This document shows positions 34,137-42,380 of a stretch of DNA of 58,974 bases, one piece after another (position 1 is the stretch's first letter; each line of letters opens with the position of its first letter). Origin of the DNA: Polyangiaceae bacterium (GTDB lineage: Bacteria > Myxococcota_A > Polyangia > Polyangiales > Polyangiaceae). The translations under genes were made by a program, and so were the position numbers. The notes below the pieces were generated by a model that worked only from the letters and a program-made list of their open reading frames with translations, did not search any database and was not told the origin of the DNA. The DNA lies in contig JAJDAH010000134.1 of the NCBI GenBank assembly GCA_029261965.1, positions 1 through 58,974 of the forward strand. Direction: 5' to 3'.

Positions 34137-34934
34137 ATGGAACGCCGCGCATTCCTGTCTTCTTTGATATCCGGGTGCGCCGGTTTTACAGCTACGCTTT
34201 GCTGGCCCGGCCCGCAAGGGCGCGCGGCCGAGCTCATCGAGACGATTAAACGTATCAAAAAGAGCGTGGTCGCCGTCGGTACTTATCAGCGTTTGCGGCG
34301 GCCGCCGGCCAAACTCCTGGGCTCCGGCTTCGCCGTGGCCGACGGGCGCCATATAGTCACCAGCGCCCATGTCATACCCAAAAAACTGGGCGGGACTCCC
34401 CAGGAGACTCTGGCGGTCTTCATTCGCACGGGCAAGCAGAACGCCGAGATGCGCACCGCAAGCGTCGTAGGGACCGATCGCGCCCATGATGTCGCGATCC
34501 TGCGCATTTCCGGCGCCCCGCTGCCCGCCGTCAGATTCGGCGACGATCAAGCCGCCGAGGAAGGCCTAGATATCGCCATCACCGGCTTTCCTATCGGCAC
34601 GGTGCTTGGCCTGCGCGCCTCGACGACCCGTGGCATCCTTTCGGCGATCACGCCGATCTCCTTGCCGCAGGTTTCGCCTCAACTCCTGGATCCGAAGATG
34701 ATTCGGCAGCTACGCGACGGGTTTGTCGTATTTCAGCTCGACGCAACCGCCTTTCCGGGCAATAGCGGCAGCCCGATGTACGAGGCGCGGACCGGATCGG
34801 TCTTGGGCATCGTCAACAGCGTCTTCGTGAAGGACACCAAGGAGCGGGTCTTGCAGGATCCTAGCGGTATCACCTACGCAACGCCGATCGGCCACGCCAA
34901 GGTCTTGCTGAAAACTCTAAATTTAGGTAGGTGA
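34137..34934 (+). CDS. exported trypsin-like serine protease
   Basis: 265-residue chymotrypsin-fold protease with the full triad: His78 (VTSAHVIP), Asp118 (RAHDVAIL) and Ser210 (FPGNSGSP). No PDZ domain follows, unlike DegP. The N terminus MERRAFLSSLISGC combines a twin-arginine pair with a possible lipobox (ISGC, Cys14), so it may be a Tat-exported lipoprotein; if not, a plain signal peptide. A TTG at 34119 is an alternative start. It lies between xrtA and the sugar transferase, so it may process sorted proteins, but that is inference from location. Confidence 0.82.
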   Translation: MERRAFLSSLISGCAGFTATLCWPGPQGRAAELIETIKRIKKSVVAVGTYQRLRRPPAKLLGSGFAVADGRHIVTSAHVIPKKLGGTPQETLAVFIRTGKQNAEMRTASVVGTDRAHDVAILRISGAPLPAVRFGDDQAAEEGLDIAITGFPIGTVLGLRASTTRGILSAITPISLPQVSPQLLDPKMIRQLRDGFVVFQLDATAFPGNSGSPMYEARTGSVLGIVNSVFVKDTKERVLQDPSGITYATPIGHAKVLLKTLNLGR

Positions 34935-34965
34935 TCCGTAAGTCTCTCACTGCGGAATTCCCGGG

Positions 34966-34994
34966 ATTGGTCAATTATATTAACCAATATTGAC
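34966..34994. promoter_or_regulatory. inverted repeat upstream of the sugar transferase gene
   Basis: ATTGGT (34966-34971) and ACCAAT (34983-34988) are inverted repeats with an 11-base AT-rich gap, interleaved with GTCAAT/ATTGAC (34970-34975, 34989-34994). It is 120 bp before the gene at 35115 and could be an operator. No regulator is assigned. Confidence 0.3.
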
Positions 34995-35114
34995 TACTAA
35001 TGCGGCTGACCGGGGGGGCGCCCAGAGTTCTGGGCGACTTCAAGACCGACTTACATCTGTATTTTCGCTTGCCGACCGCGCGTGCGGAGTGGCTATACCT
35101 GCTAGATTGAGAAG

Positions 35115-36503
35115 ATGTTTAAGATCTTCAAAATGCACTTTCCAAAACCGTTCCTGATTCTAGTTTTGATCGAGGCCGCAATCCTCGTGTGCTCGCTGTA
35201 TATCGGCGAGGCAACCTCTTGGGTCGGCTTCGAATTCACCTGGGAACACATCCAAGAGGGCCTGCCCAGCGCCCTGGGTTACGCCGCGATCTTCCTGATC
35301 ATCATGTTTTCGCTCGGCATCTACAACGAGATCGTTGCGACTGCGTTTTATCATGTCGTACTGCGCCTCGGCGTCAGCTTCGTGCTCGGCTTTGTCGTCG
35401 TCTCAGCCATATTTTATATGTTTCCGTCCTTGTTGATTTGGCGCGCCGTATTGGCAGGCGCCCTTATTTCCGCATTTTTGGGCATCCTGACCGCCCACTA
35501 CGTTTTCTTGCATGCGATCGACCTGACGCCCCTGAAGCGCCGCGTCGCGGTTCTGGGCGCCGGACACCAGGCGGCGCGAATCGATCTGATGGAGCGCCAG
35601 GACCGGGCTCTCGGCTTCGTATGCATGGGCTTTTTCGAAATGGCGGGCGAAAACACACAAGTACCGCCGGCACGAATCACATCGTCCGAGATATCGCTGA
35701 AAGATTTCGTCAAGGCACGCAACGTTAACGAGATCGTTATCGCGGTCGACGAGCGCCGCCAGAACCTGCCCATGGAGGAGCTGACCGAATGCGCGTTCCA
35801 GGGCATAGATATCATCGACTACCTGGCATTTTGGGAGCGCGAGGCAAGCCGTATCGACATCGACGCGCTGCCGCAAAACTGGCTGCAGTTCGTCATCAGC
35901 TACCCCGGCGGGCGCCTGCATGAGTTCGTCAAGCGGCTGTTCGATGTGACGGTCAGTCTTGCCGCCCTAATCCTGCTGCTGCCGCTCATGGCGTGCACGG
36001 CCTTGGCGATCAAGCTGGACAGCCCAGGTCCAATATTCTACCGGCAAAGCCGGGTCGGCCTGCGCGGAGAAAACTTCGAGCTTCTTAAGTTCCGCAGCAT
36101 GGGCACCGACGCCGAGAAAGACGGCGTGCCGCGGTGGGCGGCCGGACAAGACGACCGGGTGACCGCGGTTGGCGGTCTCATACGCAAGGTGCGGATCGAC
36201 GAAATACCTCAGGTCATAAATGTTCTTAAGGGTGAAATGAGCTTTGTCGGGCCGCGCCCGGAGAGGTCTTTCTTCGTAGAGCAGCTGGCCCAGGAAATCC
36301 CCTTCTACGCGGAGCGTTTCCGGGTCAAGCCGGGGATTACCGGCTGGGCTCAATTGAATTACCCCTATGGCGCCTCGACCGCCGACGCACGCCATAAGCT
36401 TGAATACGATCTCTATTACATTCGTCACTACGGCCTGATATTGGACACGATTATCGTTCTTCAGACCGTGCGCGTGGTGTTGTGGCCGCCGAAGCAAGAG
36501 TAA
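35115..36503 (+). CDS. XrtA-associated undecaprenyl-phosphate sugar transferase
   Basis: 462-residue polyprenyl glycosylphosphotransferase of the WcaJ/TIGR03013 type that starts the exopolysaccharide repeat unit by moving a sugar-1-phosphate to undecaprenyl phosphate. N-terminal helices (about 10-135) are followed by a Rossmann-like domain (VAVLGAGHQAARID) and the catalytic C-terminal domain, with KRLFDVTVSLAALILLLPLM, DSPGPIFYRQSRVG, KFRSM and FVGPRPERSFFVEQL. The stop TAA overlaps the next ATG (TAATG), so the following glycosyltransferase is coupled. Confidence 0.93.
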   Translation: MFKIFKMHFPKPFLILVLIEAAILVCSLYIGEATSWVGFEFTWEHIQEGLPSALGYAAIFLIIMFSLGIYNEIVATAFYHVVLRLGVSFVLGFVVVSAIFYMFPSLLIWRAVLAGALISAFLGILTAHYVFLHAIDLTPLKRRVAVLGAGHQAARIDLMERQDRALGFVCMGFFEMAGENTQVPPARITSSEISLKDFVKARNVNEIVIAVDERRQNLPMEELTECAFQGIDIIDYLAFWEREASRIDIDALPQNWLQFVISYPGGRLHEFVKRLFDVTVSLAALILLLPLMACTALAIKLDSPGPIFYRQSRVGLRGENFELLKFRSMGTDAEKDGVPRWAAGQDDRVTAVGGLIRKVRIDEIPQVINVLKGEMSFVGPRPERSFFVEQLAQEIPFYAERFRVKPGITGWAQLNYPYGASTADARHKLEYDLYYIRHYGLILDTIIVLQTVRVVLWPPKQE

Positions 36504-37660
36504 TGAGCGCCGGCGCACAAGATACCGCGCTGGCTGGCCCGCTAACCGGCCGCCATTTCCTGCATGTGTTTCCCTCGTTCAATTCGGGCGGCGTGCCGAT
36601 CCGCATCGCGAACGTGCTGAACCACATTGGACCGTCGCTCCGGCACACCGTCGTGGCGATGGATGGCGGCTTCGCCGCGCGGTCGCACTTAAACCCCAGT
36701 CTCGACGTAACGTTTCAGCCCATGCCGGACATCGGCCCAAATCCGGTTCGCGCGATTATGCAATTGCGGGCCAGGTTGCGCGCAAGTGCCCCAAGCCTCC
36801 TCCTGACCTACAACTGGGGCGCTGTCGAATGGGCCCTGGCGAATTACTTCGCGCCAATCTGTCCACACCTTCATTTCGAAAGCGGCTTCGGACCTGAAGA
36901 GGCCGACGGTCAACTTACCCGGCGGGTCTGGACCCGCCGAATTGCCTTGCGCCGGACATTTCGGCTTGTCGTGCCCTCGCACACGCTGGAAAACCTAGCT
37001 GTTCGCGTTTGGCGCATCGACCCAAACAAAGTGCTCTTGATTCCCAATGGCGTCGACTGTCAACGCTTCTCCGGCCCACCCGCCGCAGATGTCATACCGG
37101 GTTTCGCCAAGAGGCACGAAGAGGTGATCGTCGGCACGGTAGCCCCGCTGCGCGCCGAGAAGAACCTTTCCCGCTTGATTCGCGCCTTCGGTGCCGTGGC
37201 TCCAGAGTGCAACGCCCGGCTGCTGATCGCGGGCGATGGGGCGGAGCGCGCAAAATTAACGGCCCTGACCGACAGCCTGGGCCTAACGGAACGAGTTATC
37301 TTCGCCGGGCATGTCGAGCGGGTCGAGGATCTGCTTGGATGGTTCGACGTCTTCGCCATGTCTTCGGACACGGAGCAGATGCCCAATAGCCTCATCCAAG
37401 CGATGGCGGCGGGCTTGCCGGTCGCGGCCACGGATGTCGGCGACGTGAGGCGGATCGTGTCGGCGCCGAACGCCCCCTTTGTCGTGCCGAAAACCGACGA
37501 CAACGACTTAGCGGTTGCTCTGCGCCGCTTGATCGAGAACTCAGAACTTCGCGATACGCTTGGGGCCACCAATCGGGAGCGCGTTCGCACCGTCTACGAC
37601 CACCACCGGATGTTTCGCGCCTACACCGATCTCTACGCAGCGGCCCTCGCCTCCCGCTAG
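36503..37660 (+). CDS. GT4-family glycosyltransferase of the XrtA locus
   Basis: 385-residue GT-B glycosyltransferase (family 4), matching the PEP-CTERM-associated Stp2 type. The N-terminal acceptor domain has FPSFNSGGVPIRIANVLNH, and the C-terminal donor domain has GTVAPLRAEKNLSRLIRAF and the EQMPNSLIQAMAAGLPVAATDVG motif with the expected acidic residue. It adds a later sugar to the lipid-linked repeat in the cytoplasm. The ATG at 36503 overlaps the sugar transferase stop. Confidence 0.92.
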   Translation: MSAGAQDTALAGPLTGRHFLHVFPSFNSGGVPIRIANVLNHIGPSLRHTVVAMDGGFAARSHLNPSLDVTFQPMPDIGPNPVRAIMQLRARLRASAPSLLLTYNWGAVEWALANYFAPICPHLHFESGFGPEEADGQLTRRVWTRRIALRRTFRLVVPSHTLENLAVRVWRIDPNKVLLIPNGVDCQRFSGPPAADVIPGFAKRHEEVIVGTVAPLRAEKNLSRLIRAFGAVAPECNARLLIAGDGAERAKLTALTDSLGLTERVIFAGHVERVEDLLGWFDVFAMSSDTEQMPNSLIQAMAAGLPVAATDVGDVRRIVSAPNAPFVVPKTDDNDLAVALRRLIENSELRDTLGATNRERVRTVYDHHRMFRAYTDLYAAALASR

Positions 37661-37668
37661 ACCATGCT

Positions 37669-39612
37669 CTAGCCGGTCAGAGCGACGGGCGCCGGGCACG
37701 ACCCGACGCTTCCCGATACGCCGTGGACCTGGCGCAGAAACGACTCGAACATGATCAAGGCCCAGATCGGCGTGCTGTAGTCGGAGGCGCCCGATTGGTG
37801 GCGCTCGACCATGGTGGTCAAGAAGCGGGTATCGAACATGCCGGTTTCGGCGAGCACGGGCCCGGTTAGAGCGTCCCGCACGCGCTCGCGCAAGGGGCCG
37901 CGGAACCAGGAGGCCAGGGGAACTCCGAAACCCATCTTCGGCCGATATAGAACTTCATCCGGGACACGCCCTTCGAGGGCCTTCTTAAAGATATATTTCC
38001 CCTCCCGGCCCTTCAGCCTCAGGCTGGGCGGTATACGCGCCGCCCATTCGAGAAAGACATGGTCTAGGATCGGCACCCGAACCTCCAGGGAATTGGCCAT
38101 ACTTGCCCGGTCAACCTTGGTCAGGATATCGCCTGGCAGATAGGTCCTGAAATCGGCGTACTGGATACGCTCCAAGTGATCCTCGGTCGGCGCCTCAGCC
38201 ATGACCCGGCGCATTGTCTCGCTGGCCCGATAGCCTTGAAGGTCCGCGACAAGCCGCGGCGAAAACAGGCGCCGGCGCAAGTCGTCCGAAGTGAAGGATA
38301 CACTGTGGAAATAAGCGTCGGCCGAATCCCGGGCCAAGGCCTGAAACGTGGTCTTGGCCCGCAACGGCTTGGGCGCCCAGTCCATCTTGGGATAGAGGCT
38401 GCCGAGCAATCCAAACAAAGGCTGGCGCAGGCCCCTGGGCAAACGTCCGCGCACCAATTCCTCGTAGTGATGCCAGCGATGACGGCGGTAACCGGCAAAG
38501 GTTTCGTCGCCGCCGTCCCCGGACAAAGCGACGGTGACATGCTGCCGCGCCAAGGCGGAAACCTGGAATGTCGGGATCGCCGAAGAGTCGGCGAAGGGTT
38601 CGTCGTACATCCCGGCGAGCCGGTCAACCAGGTCGAACGCGTCGGCGTCGACGGTTTCGCTGCGGTGCCGGGTCGCGTAACGCTTGGCCACCAGATTCGC
38701 ATAGCCCGACTCATCGAAGTCCGCCTGTTTAAATCCGATCGAGCAGGTATTGACCGGCCCGTCGCTCAGGTCGGCCATCAGGGCGACGACGGCGCTGGAA
38801 TCGACACCGCCCGATAGGAACGCACCGAGCGGCACCTCCGAGACGAGCCGAAGGCGCACGGCCTCACGCAACTGCTCGACAAGCTCCTCAGCCATATCGC
38901 GCGCGCTCATCGCATGGCGAGGGGCGTTGAAGGTCATATCCCAGTAGGCACGCGGCGCGACGCGCTCTTGGCCACGGCGCAGCGTCAGCACATGTCCGGG
39001 GGCAAGCTTGGCAACGTCCTTGTAGATCGTCTTGGGATCGGGAATGTAGCCGTAGCCAAAATAGTCTTCGATCGCTTCCGCGCCGATTCGGCGCGGCAGG
39101 CCGGGGTGTTGCAGCAGCGCCTTTAACTCGGACCCAAATAGCAGGGTGCCATTGCCAAGCATCGCGTAATACAGCGGCTTGATACCCAGGCGGTCGCGGG
39201 CGAGAAACAAGGTCTCCCGATTCGCGTCCCAGAGTGCGAAGGCGAACATGCCCCGAAAGCGCTCCACGCAGCTTTCCCCCCACTCCTCCCAGGCGTGGAC
39301 GACGACCTCGGTATCGCTATGGGTGCGGAAGACGTGCCCGGCGGCGGTCAGTTCCTCGGCCAGGCTCTGAAAGTTGTAGATCTCGCCGTTGTAGACGATG
39401 ACGACGGAGCCGTCCTCGTTGAACAGCGGCTGATGACCGCCCGCCACATCGATGATCGAAAGGCGGCGATGCCCGAGGCCGATGCCCGGCGCGTCGAAGT
39501 AACCCGAATCGTCCGGACCGCGATGGCCCAGAGAGTCTGTCATGCGCCGCAGCAGCGCCCGGTCGATCGGCTCCTGGGTTCTGCTCTCGAATATTCCCGC
39601 TATTCCACACAC
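37669..39612 (-). CDS. XrtA-associated asparagine synthetase-like amidotransferase
   Basis: 647-residue glutamine-dependent amidotransferase of the AsnB fold, matching the type tied to the XrtA system (TIGR03108-like). Cys2 (MCGIAGIF) is the N-terminal nucleophile of the class II glutaminase domain; the synthetase domain has the ATP-pyrophosphatase loop FLSGGVDSSAVVAL and the later SGDGGDETFAGYRRHRW. It probably amidates a sugar acid or amino-acid substituent of the polysaccharide. It is convergent with the glycosyltransferase, eight bases apart. Confidence 0.92.
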   Translation of the reverse strand: MCGIAGIFESRTQEPIDRALLRRMTDSLGHRGPDDSGYFDAPGIGLGHRRLSIIDVAGGHQPLFNEDGSVVIVYNGEIYNFQSLAEELTAAGHVFRTHSDTEVVVHAWEEWGESCVERFRGMFAFALWDANRETLFLARDRLGIKPLYYAMLGNGTLLFGSELKALLQHPGLPRRIGAEAIEDYFGYGYIPDPKTIYKDVAKLAPGHVLTLRRGQERVAPRAYWDMTFNAPRHAMSARDMAEELVEQLREAVRLRLVSEVPLGAFLSGGVDSSAVVALMADLSDGPVNTCSIGFKQADFDESGYANLVAKRYATRHRSETVDADAFDLVDRLAGMYDEPFADSSAIPTFQVSALARQHVTVALSGDGGDETFAGYRRHRWHHYEELVRGRLPRGLRQPLFGLLGSLYPKMDWAPKPLRAKTTFQALARDSADAYFHSVSFTSDDLRRRLFSPRLVADLQGYRASETMRRVMAEAPTEDHLERIQYADFRTYLPGDILTKVDRASMANSLEVRVPILDHVFLEWAARIPPSLRLKGREGKYIFKKALEGRVPDEVLYRPKMGFGVPLASWFRGPLRERVRDALTGPVLAETGMFDTRFLTTMVERHQSGASDYSTPIWALIMFESFLRQVHGVSGSVGSCPAPVALTG

Positions 39613-40085
39613 TGACTGTGTCCTTCCGATGCGCCAAGCAGCGCCAAGATAGCAATTTCGCCTCGATACCGCATATCCCGAATCGACCCCGCAGCGGCGC
39701 TGGACCCAAGGTAGTTATCGGGCCAACCATAGGTAGCGATGCCGCACCTGTTACAAGTTTGGCCAAGGACAGCCTATATAGAGATGTAATATCACATCTG
39801 CATTGATGAAAAGTGTTGTCATAAATATCTAGAATGTTAGAACAGGGACTTATCTAGCGATTCTTATTTATCTCTGTCTTTCCTAATATTAGAATTTGTT
39901 CGGGAAGTTACCTCAAAAGATTAACAAATTTTCACTAGCAAAACACTGCGCCCTGTGTTATCATTCTTTTAACGATAAGGATTGAGTTGGAGGTTAACTC
40001 GGGGGAATAAGACGTAGGCGGAGAACAGAGAACGATAGGCTGGGGCGTAGAACCCCGCCAACGAAACCTCTGCGGGGAGATATCG
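39613..40085. other. AT-rich 473-bp interval with leader hairpins
   Basis: No gene seen in the first 450 bp. The stretch 39770-39980 is clearly AT-rich compared with its surroundings. Visible structure: TTATC/GATAA near 39958-39980, and a GGCTGGGG/ACCCCGCC hairpin with a bulged T at about 40040-40061, just before the small membrane protein gene. Divergent promoters for the amidotransferase and the small protein are expected here but not clearly recognisable. Confidence 0.45.
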
Positions 40086-40301
40086 ATGACCCAGAACTTT
40101 ACCAAGACGATCCCGGTTGCCGGGAACGTAAGCGACAGCGGGATGACCATCTCGCAGGGATTCCAAGGTTATGGGCAGCGCAAGGGATTGCGTGGCCTGT
40201 TCGCTTTGGGATTTCTTGTCCTTTCGGCCGCGGTCAGCTATGGGACGGTCTTTGTCCTGATTGACATGTGGTACAAGGGCGGAAGCTTGGGGATTTTTTA
40301 G
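40086..40301 (+). CDS. small single-TM protein inside the XrtA locus
   Basis: 71-residue protein with a Ser/Thr/Gly-rich N-terminal half, a basic patch (GQRKGLRG) and one membrane helix (LFALGFLVLSAAVSYGTVFVLI) near the C terminus. No PEP motif is present. GGGGAG lies six bases before the ATG, which with the long AT-rich leader supports a real, separately expressed gene. Function unknown; an inverted-repeat terminator follows at 40390-40429. Confidence 0.72.
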   Translation: MTQNFTKTIPVAGNVSDSGMTISQGFQGYGQRKGLRGLFALGFLVLSAAVSYGTVFVLIDMWYKGGSLGIF

Positions 40302-40389
40302 CCAAGCTCGCGGCGGCCTTGGACGCATTAACCTAGTTACCTGAGCGCCGTAAGCGCCCTTGTCCAAATCCGCAATGACAGTTTTCTTT

Positions 40390-40429
40390 GGGTGGAGGGT
40401 CTCGAATGCGAGACCCTCCACCCAATTTT
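40390..40429. terminator. long perfect hairpin, probable bidirectional terminator
   Basis: A perfect 15-pair stem (40390-40404 with 40409-40423) with an AATG loop, preceded by GTTTTCTTT and followed by AATTTT. It probably ends the transcript of the small membrane protein. It stops only a few bases before the tRNA gene. Confidence 0.75.
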
Positions 40430-40430
40430 C

Positions 40431-40506
40431 AGGCGCGTAGCTCAGTGGCAGAGCGTTGCCATTACATGGCAGAGGTCGGAGGTTCGATCCCTACCCGCGC
40501 CTACCA
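40431..40506 (+). tRNA. tRNA-Val (anticodon UAC), with irregular T stem
   Basis: A 76-base cloverleaf: acceptor AGGCGCG/CGCGCCT, U8-A9, D arm GCTC..GAGC, anticodon arm TTGCC-ATTACAT-GGCAG with UAC at 40463-40465, T arm GGAGG-TTCGATC-CC.., discriminator A and encoded CCA. The T stem pairs fully only if A40493 is bulged, one base more than usual, and position 32 is A rather than pyrimidine. Anticodon UAC reads valine GUA/GUG codons. The bulge leaves open that it is a degenerate copy. Confidence 0.8.
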
Positions 40507-40672
40507 ATGCCCGGACCGCTGTTGTGGGCCGCTCGTTGTGGGCCGCCCCGGTGGGCGGTGGCCGAAGCCAGGCAGGCTCACAGCCCTCCCGGCACAAACA
40601 CATTCTAGAGAATGAGGGCAGGCCACGACCAACCCCCATATTGGGGTCCGAAGGCACCCGTATCGCAAACGA

Positions 40673-40849
40673 TCAGTAGATCCAGATTGCAGATACGGCC
40701 AGGGCAATCCAGACGGCGCCGCTGGCGGCGATCCAGAAAAACACCGCGCCCCTTGTGGTCCAGTCGCGGCGCGCAATGCGCGACCGCACGGGAGCATCGG
40801 ATGGGCCCTCTGTTCGTCCCTCGTCAGAGGTGCTGGTCAACTCGGCCAT
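40673..40849 (-). CDS. small single-TM protein (58 aa)
   Basis: A short gene with AGGAGAG four bases before its ATG at 40849. The product has a charged, Ser/Asp/Arg-rich N terminus followed by one helix (GAVFFWIAASGAVWIALAVSAIWIY) that runs to the C terminus, giving an inner-membrane protein with its soluble part probably in the cytoplasm. No family recognised. It lies between the tRNA and prsR. Confidence 0.65.
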   Translation of the reverse strand: MAELTSTSDEGRTEGPSDAPVRSRIARRDWTTRGAVFFWIAASGAVWIALAVSAIWIY

Positions 40850-40972
40850 ACCACTCTCCTAACTCATGGGTTCCCAAGAGTGTCAGGCCAATAAATTAAC
40901 CATTCGTTAACGCTGCCGCGGGACCGCGGATGGCGATATCCCGGCGGCGTCTACAGACCTACTGCGCTGACT

Positions 40973-42340
40973 TCAGGTCTCGATCTCATGGCGGCGCAAC
41001 AGGTTGTATAGTTTTGGCCGGCTGATCTGCAGAATCTTCGCCGCGTTGGAAATATTTCCGCCAGACAGGGCCACCGCGTTTTCGATGGCGGCACGCTCGG
41101 CGCGGTCTCGCGCCTCCTGCAAGGTCTCCCGCCTCGGCTCTTCGCTCGGCGCCTTCAAATCGAGATCGGCGGCCGAGAGCCTCCGAGCCTTTGTCGTGAC
41201 GACCGCTCGCTTCAGCCGGTTTTGCAGTTCGCGCACGTTGCCTGGCCAAGCGTAGGCGACCATCGCGGCGACAGCTTCGGAGGTGAACCCGCGCACCGGG
41301 CGCCGAAATTCGCTCGCTAGTTTTAGAAGTTGATCGTTGGCGATAACGATTACGTCGTCCCCGCGTTCGCGCAGAGGCGGCAACTCGACAGCGAACTCGC
41401 TCAGGCGGTAATACAAGTCCTCGCGGAAGGTCCCGGTTTTTATGGCTTCGAACAAGTCTTGATTGGTCGCCGAGATCACGCGCACATCGACATGAATAGT
41501 ACGCCGGCCACCGACTCTTTCGATGATCCGTTCTTGTAAAAACCGCAGAAGCTTCGCTTGCAACGACAGACTGAGGTCACCGATCTCGTCGAGAAACAGG
41601 GTCCCACCGTCGGATAATTCTACTTTACCCACCGTGGTCTTGATGGCGCCGGTGAAGGCGCCTTTTTCGTGACCGAACAGCTCGCTTTCCAAGAGATGGT
41701 CCGGAATGGCCGCGCAGTTAATCGCGACAAACGGATTCTTCGCGCGGCGGCTGGAAACATGCACGCCGCGCGCTATCAGTTCTTTGCCGGTACCGCTCTC
41801 GCCCGTGATCAGCACACCGATGTCGCTGTCGGCCACATCTTTGACCCGACCTAAGGTCCGCTGCAAATCTGGAAATGTCGTGACGAATCCGGGAAATAGC
41901 TGGCCCCCACTTGCACGGGCGAGCTTGCGATGCTCGTCCTCGAGCAGCCAGAGTTCATAGGCGCGCGTGACGATCAGGCTCAAGGTATCGGCGTCGACAG
42001 GCTTTTGGTAGAAATCGTAGGCGCCGCTGGCCACCGCTTCGACGGCGTAATCGCGATCCGCCTGCCCGGTCATCATGATGATCTTGCAATCGGGCTCAAG
42101 TTCCAAAATACCCGTCAAAGTAGCCAGGCCTTCGCTTGGGCCGTCGGCATCGGGCGGCAATCCGAGATCCAAAAGGACTACTGACGGCCGCTCCAGCGCC
42201 ACGATCTCCAAGGCCGCCGAACGGTTCGACGCTGTCATGACTTTGTAAGACTCAAAGACCCACCGCAGCTGTCGTTGCAGGCCGGGATCGTCTTCTACAA
42301 TCAATATCTTGCGCTTGTCGGTACCTTGCTTGCTCGGCAT
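40973..42340 (-). CDS. prsR: PrsR, sigma-54-dependent response regulator of the PEP-CTERM system
   Basis: 455-residue NtrC-type regulator. The receiver domain has the acidic pocket (VEDD, residues 15-18) and phosphorylation site Asp58 (LLDLGLPPD). The AAA+ domain has Walker A GESGTGKE, the sigma-54 contact loop GAFTGA and GTLFLDEIGDL. A Fis-type HTH closes the protein (NISNAAKILQISRPKLYNLLRR). It should activate sigma-54 promoters when phosphorylated by PrsK, whose gene is 40 bp away; a fitting target promoter is found at 48622-48637. Confidence 0.93.
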   Translation of the reverse strand: MPSKQGTDKRKILIVEDDPGLQRQLRWVFESYKVMTASNRSAALEIVALERPSVVLLDLGLPPDADGPSEGLATLTGILELEPDCKIIMMTGQADRDYAVEAVASGAYDFYQKPVDADTLSLIVTRAYELWLLEDEHRKLARASGGQLFPGFVTTFPDLQRTLGRVKDVADSDIGVLITGESGTGKELIARGVHVSSRRAKNPFVAINCAAIPDHLLESELFGHEKGAFTGAIKTTVGKVELSDGGTLFLDEIGDLSLSLQAKLLRFLQERIIERVGGRRTIHVDVRVISATNQDLFEAIKTGTFREDLYYRLSEFAVELPPLRERGDDVIVIANDQLLKLASEFRRPVRGFTSEAVAAMVAYAWPGNVRELQNRLKRAVVTTKARRLSAADLDLKAPSEEPRRETLQEARDRAERAAIENAVALSGGNISNAAKILQISRPKLYNLLRRHEIET

Positions 42341-42380
42341 GCAGTCTCGACTTCCCTTCTTGGGCCCTAACGTTGGGTTC

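Noticed and set aside
40020-40085. c-di-GMP riboswitch before the small membrane protein
   Set aside because: A hairpin is present, but the conserved GEMM bases and tetraloop pattern were not found.
40431-40506. Integration site of a genomic island at the tRNA
   Set aside because: No integrase, no repeat of the tRNA 3' end downstream in the window.
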